This document shows positions 5,785 to 6,101 of a stretch of DNA of 6,101 bases, piece after piece. The position numbers and the translations under genes were made by a program. The notes beneath the pieces are model-generated. The model made no database searches and was not told the origin of the DNA. It saw only the letters and a program-made list of their open reading frames with translations. Within the stretch, counting starts at the first letter, position 1, and each line of letters begins with the position of its first letter. Where the stretch lies: NCBI GenBank assembly GCA_016781635.1, contig JADDPY010000073.1, forward strand, positions 1-6,101, in the 5' to 3' direction. The DNA is from Rubrobacter sp. GTDB taxonomy: Bacteria > Actinomycetota > Rubrobacteria > Rubrobacterales > Rubrobacteraceae.

Positions 5785-6099
5785 TTGGAGAACAGAATCG
5801 AGTACTTCGAGCGGATGCTCGCGGACAATCCGACCAACCCGACGGGGCTTCTGGCCCTCGCCAACGAGTACAAGAAGGCCGGCCGCGACGAGGACGAGGC
5901 CGTGATCCTGAGGCGCTATCTCGACGCGCACGAGGACGAAGGCAACGCTTACCTCAGGCTCGGCGAGGTATTGGAGCGTCTGGGGCGCGAGGACGAGGCC
6001 AGCGACGCGTATCGAGAAGGCATCGGTAAGGCCGAGAAGTTCGGGCACTCGGGGATGGCCGAGGACCTGCGTTCTGCGATCGGTGGGGCCGGAGGCTAA
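5785..6099 (+). CDS. Short tetratricopeptide repeat (TPR) protein
   Basis: This complete 104-residue gene runs from TTG at 5785-5787 to TAA at 6097-6099, with a GGGAG ribosome binding site about nine bases upstream of the start. The product begins MENRIEYFERMLADNP. It then carries two TPR-like helical hairpins: about residues 18-51 (PTGLLALANEYKKAGR then DEAVILRRYLDAH) and about 52-85 (NAYLRLGEVLERLGREDEA then AYREGIGKA). A short helix, MAEDLRSAI, caps the array before a Gly-rich end. There is no signal peptide and no membrane segment, so it is probably a cytoplasmic protein-protein interaction module. Similar short stand-alone TPR proteins occur in many thermophilic and actinobacterial genomes. 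The partner cannot be read from the sequence. It is divergent from the lyase operon, and nothing links it functionally to that operon except the shared upstream region. Confidence 0.88.
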   Translation: MENRIEYFERMLADNPTNPTGLLALANEYKKAGRDEDEAVILRRYLDAHEDEGNAYLRLGEVLERLGREDEASDAYREGIGKAEKFGHSGMAEDLRSAIGGAGG

Positions 6100-6101
6100 G
6101 G

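Overview
This is a GC-rich bacterial window in which third codon positions are mostly G or C, every gene has an AGGAGG-like ribosome binding site, and GTG and TTG starts are common. Gene content and protein style (acetamidase/formamidase, short TPR protein, thiol dioxygenase-like cupin, NfeD protease) suggest a high-GC actinobacterium, perhaps a Rubrobacter-like lineage. That assignment is inference from general resemblance; no marker gene is present. The window is almost fully coding, and no mobile element, CRISPR array, rRNA or tRNA was seen.

Layout: six protein genes lie on the minus strand and one short gene lies on the plus strand at the right end. Reading the minus strand from right to left, 5650-4406 is a PLP-dependent Cys/Met-metabolism lyase/synthase. 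It is followed after 10 bp by a cysteine-dioxygenase-like cupin (4395-3748) and after another 11 bp by an NfeD/ClpP-class membrane serine protease (3736-2726). These three are packed like one operon. After a 193-bp gap comes an acetamidase/formamidase (2532-1599) whose reading frame is broken by a one-base shift near 2181. After 78 bp containing a hairpin comes an SGNH/GDSL hydrolase (1520-891). A possible 23-codon ORF (894-823) follows, with 4-bp stop/start overlaps at both ends, and then a tartronate-semialdehyde-reductase-like dehydrogenase that runs off the left edge (826 to <1). The plus-strand gene (5785-6099) encodes a two-repeat TPR protein and is divergent from the lyase across a 134-bp spacer holding a candidate promoter and short repeats.

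How it may work together: the lyase and the cupin both belong to sulfur amino acid/thiol families, so the right-hand operon probably handles cysteine, homocysteine or a related thiol. The role of the co-transcribed NfeD protease there is not obvious. The left-hand group (amide hydrolase, putative esterase, beta-hydroxyacid dehydrogenase) looks like small-molecule catabolism, but no single pathway can be read from it.

No clearly new defence or mobile system is visible. The points most worth a second look are the shortened membrane region of the NfeD protein, the Tyr-to-Leu change in the cupin, the Glu in place of the expected catalytic His in the GDSL protein, the doubly coupled mini-ORF, the nine-G run in the lyase gene and the frameshift in the acetamidase.
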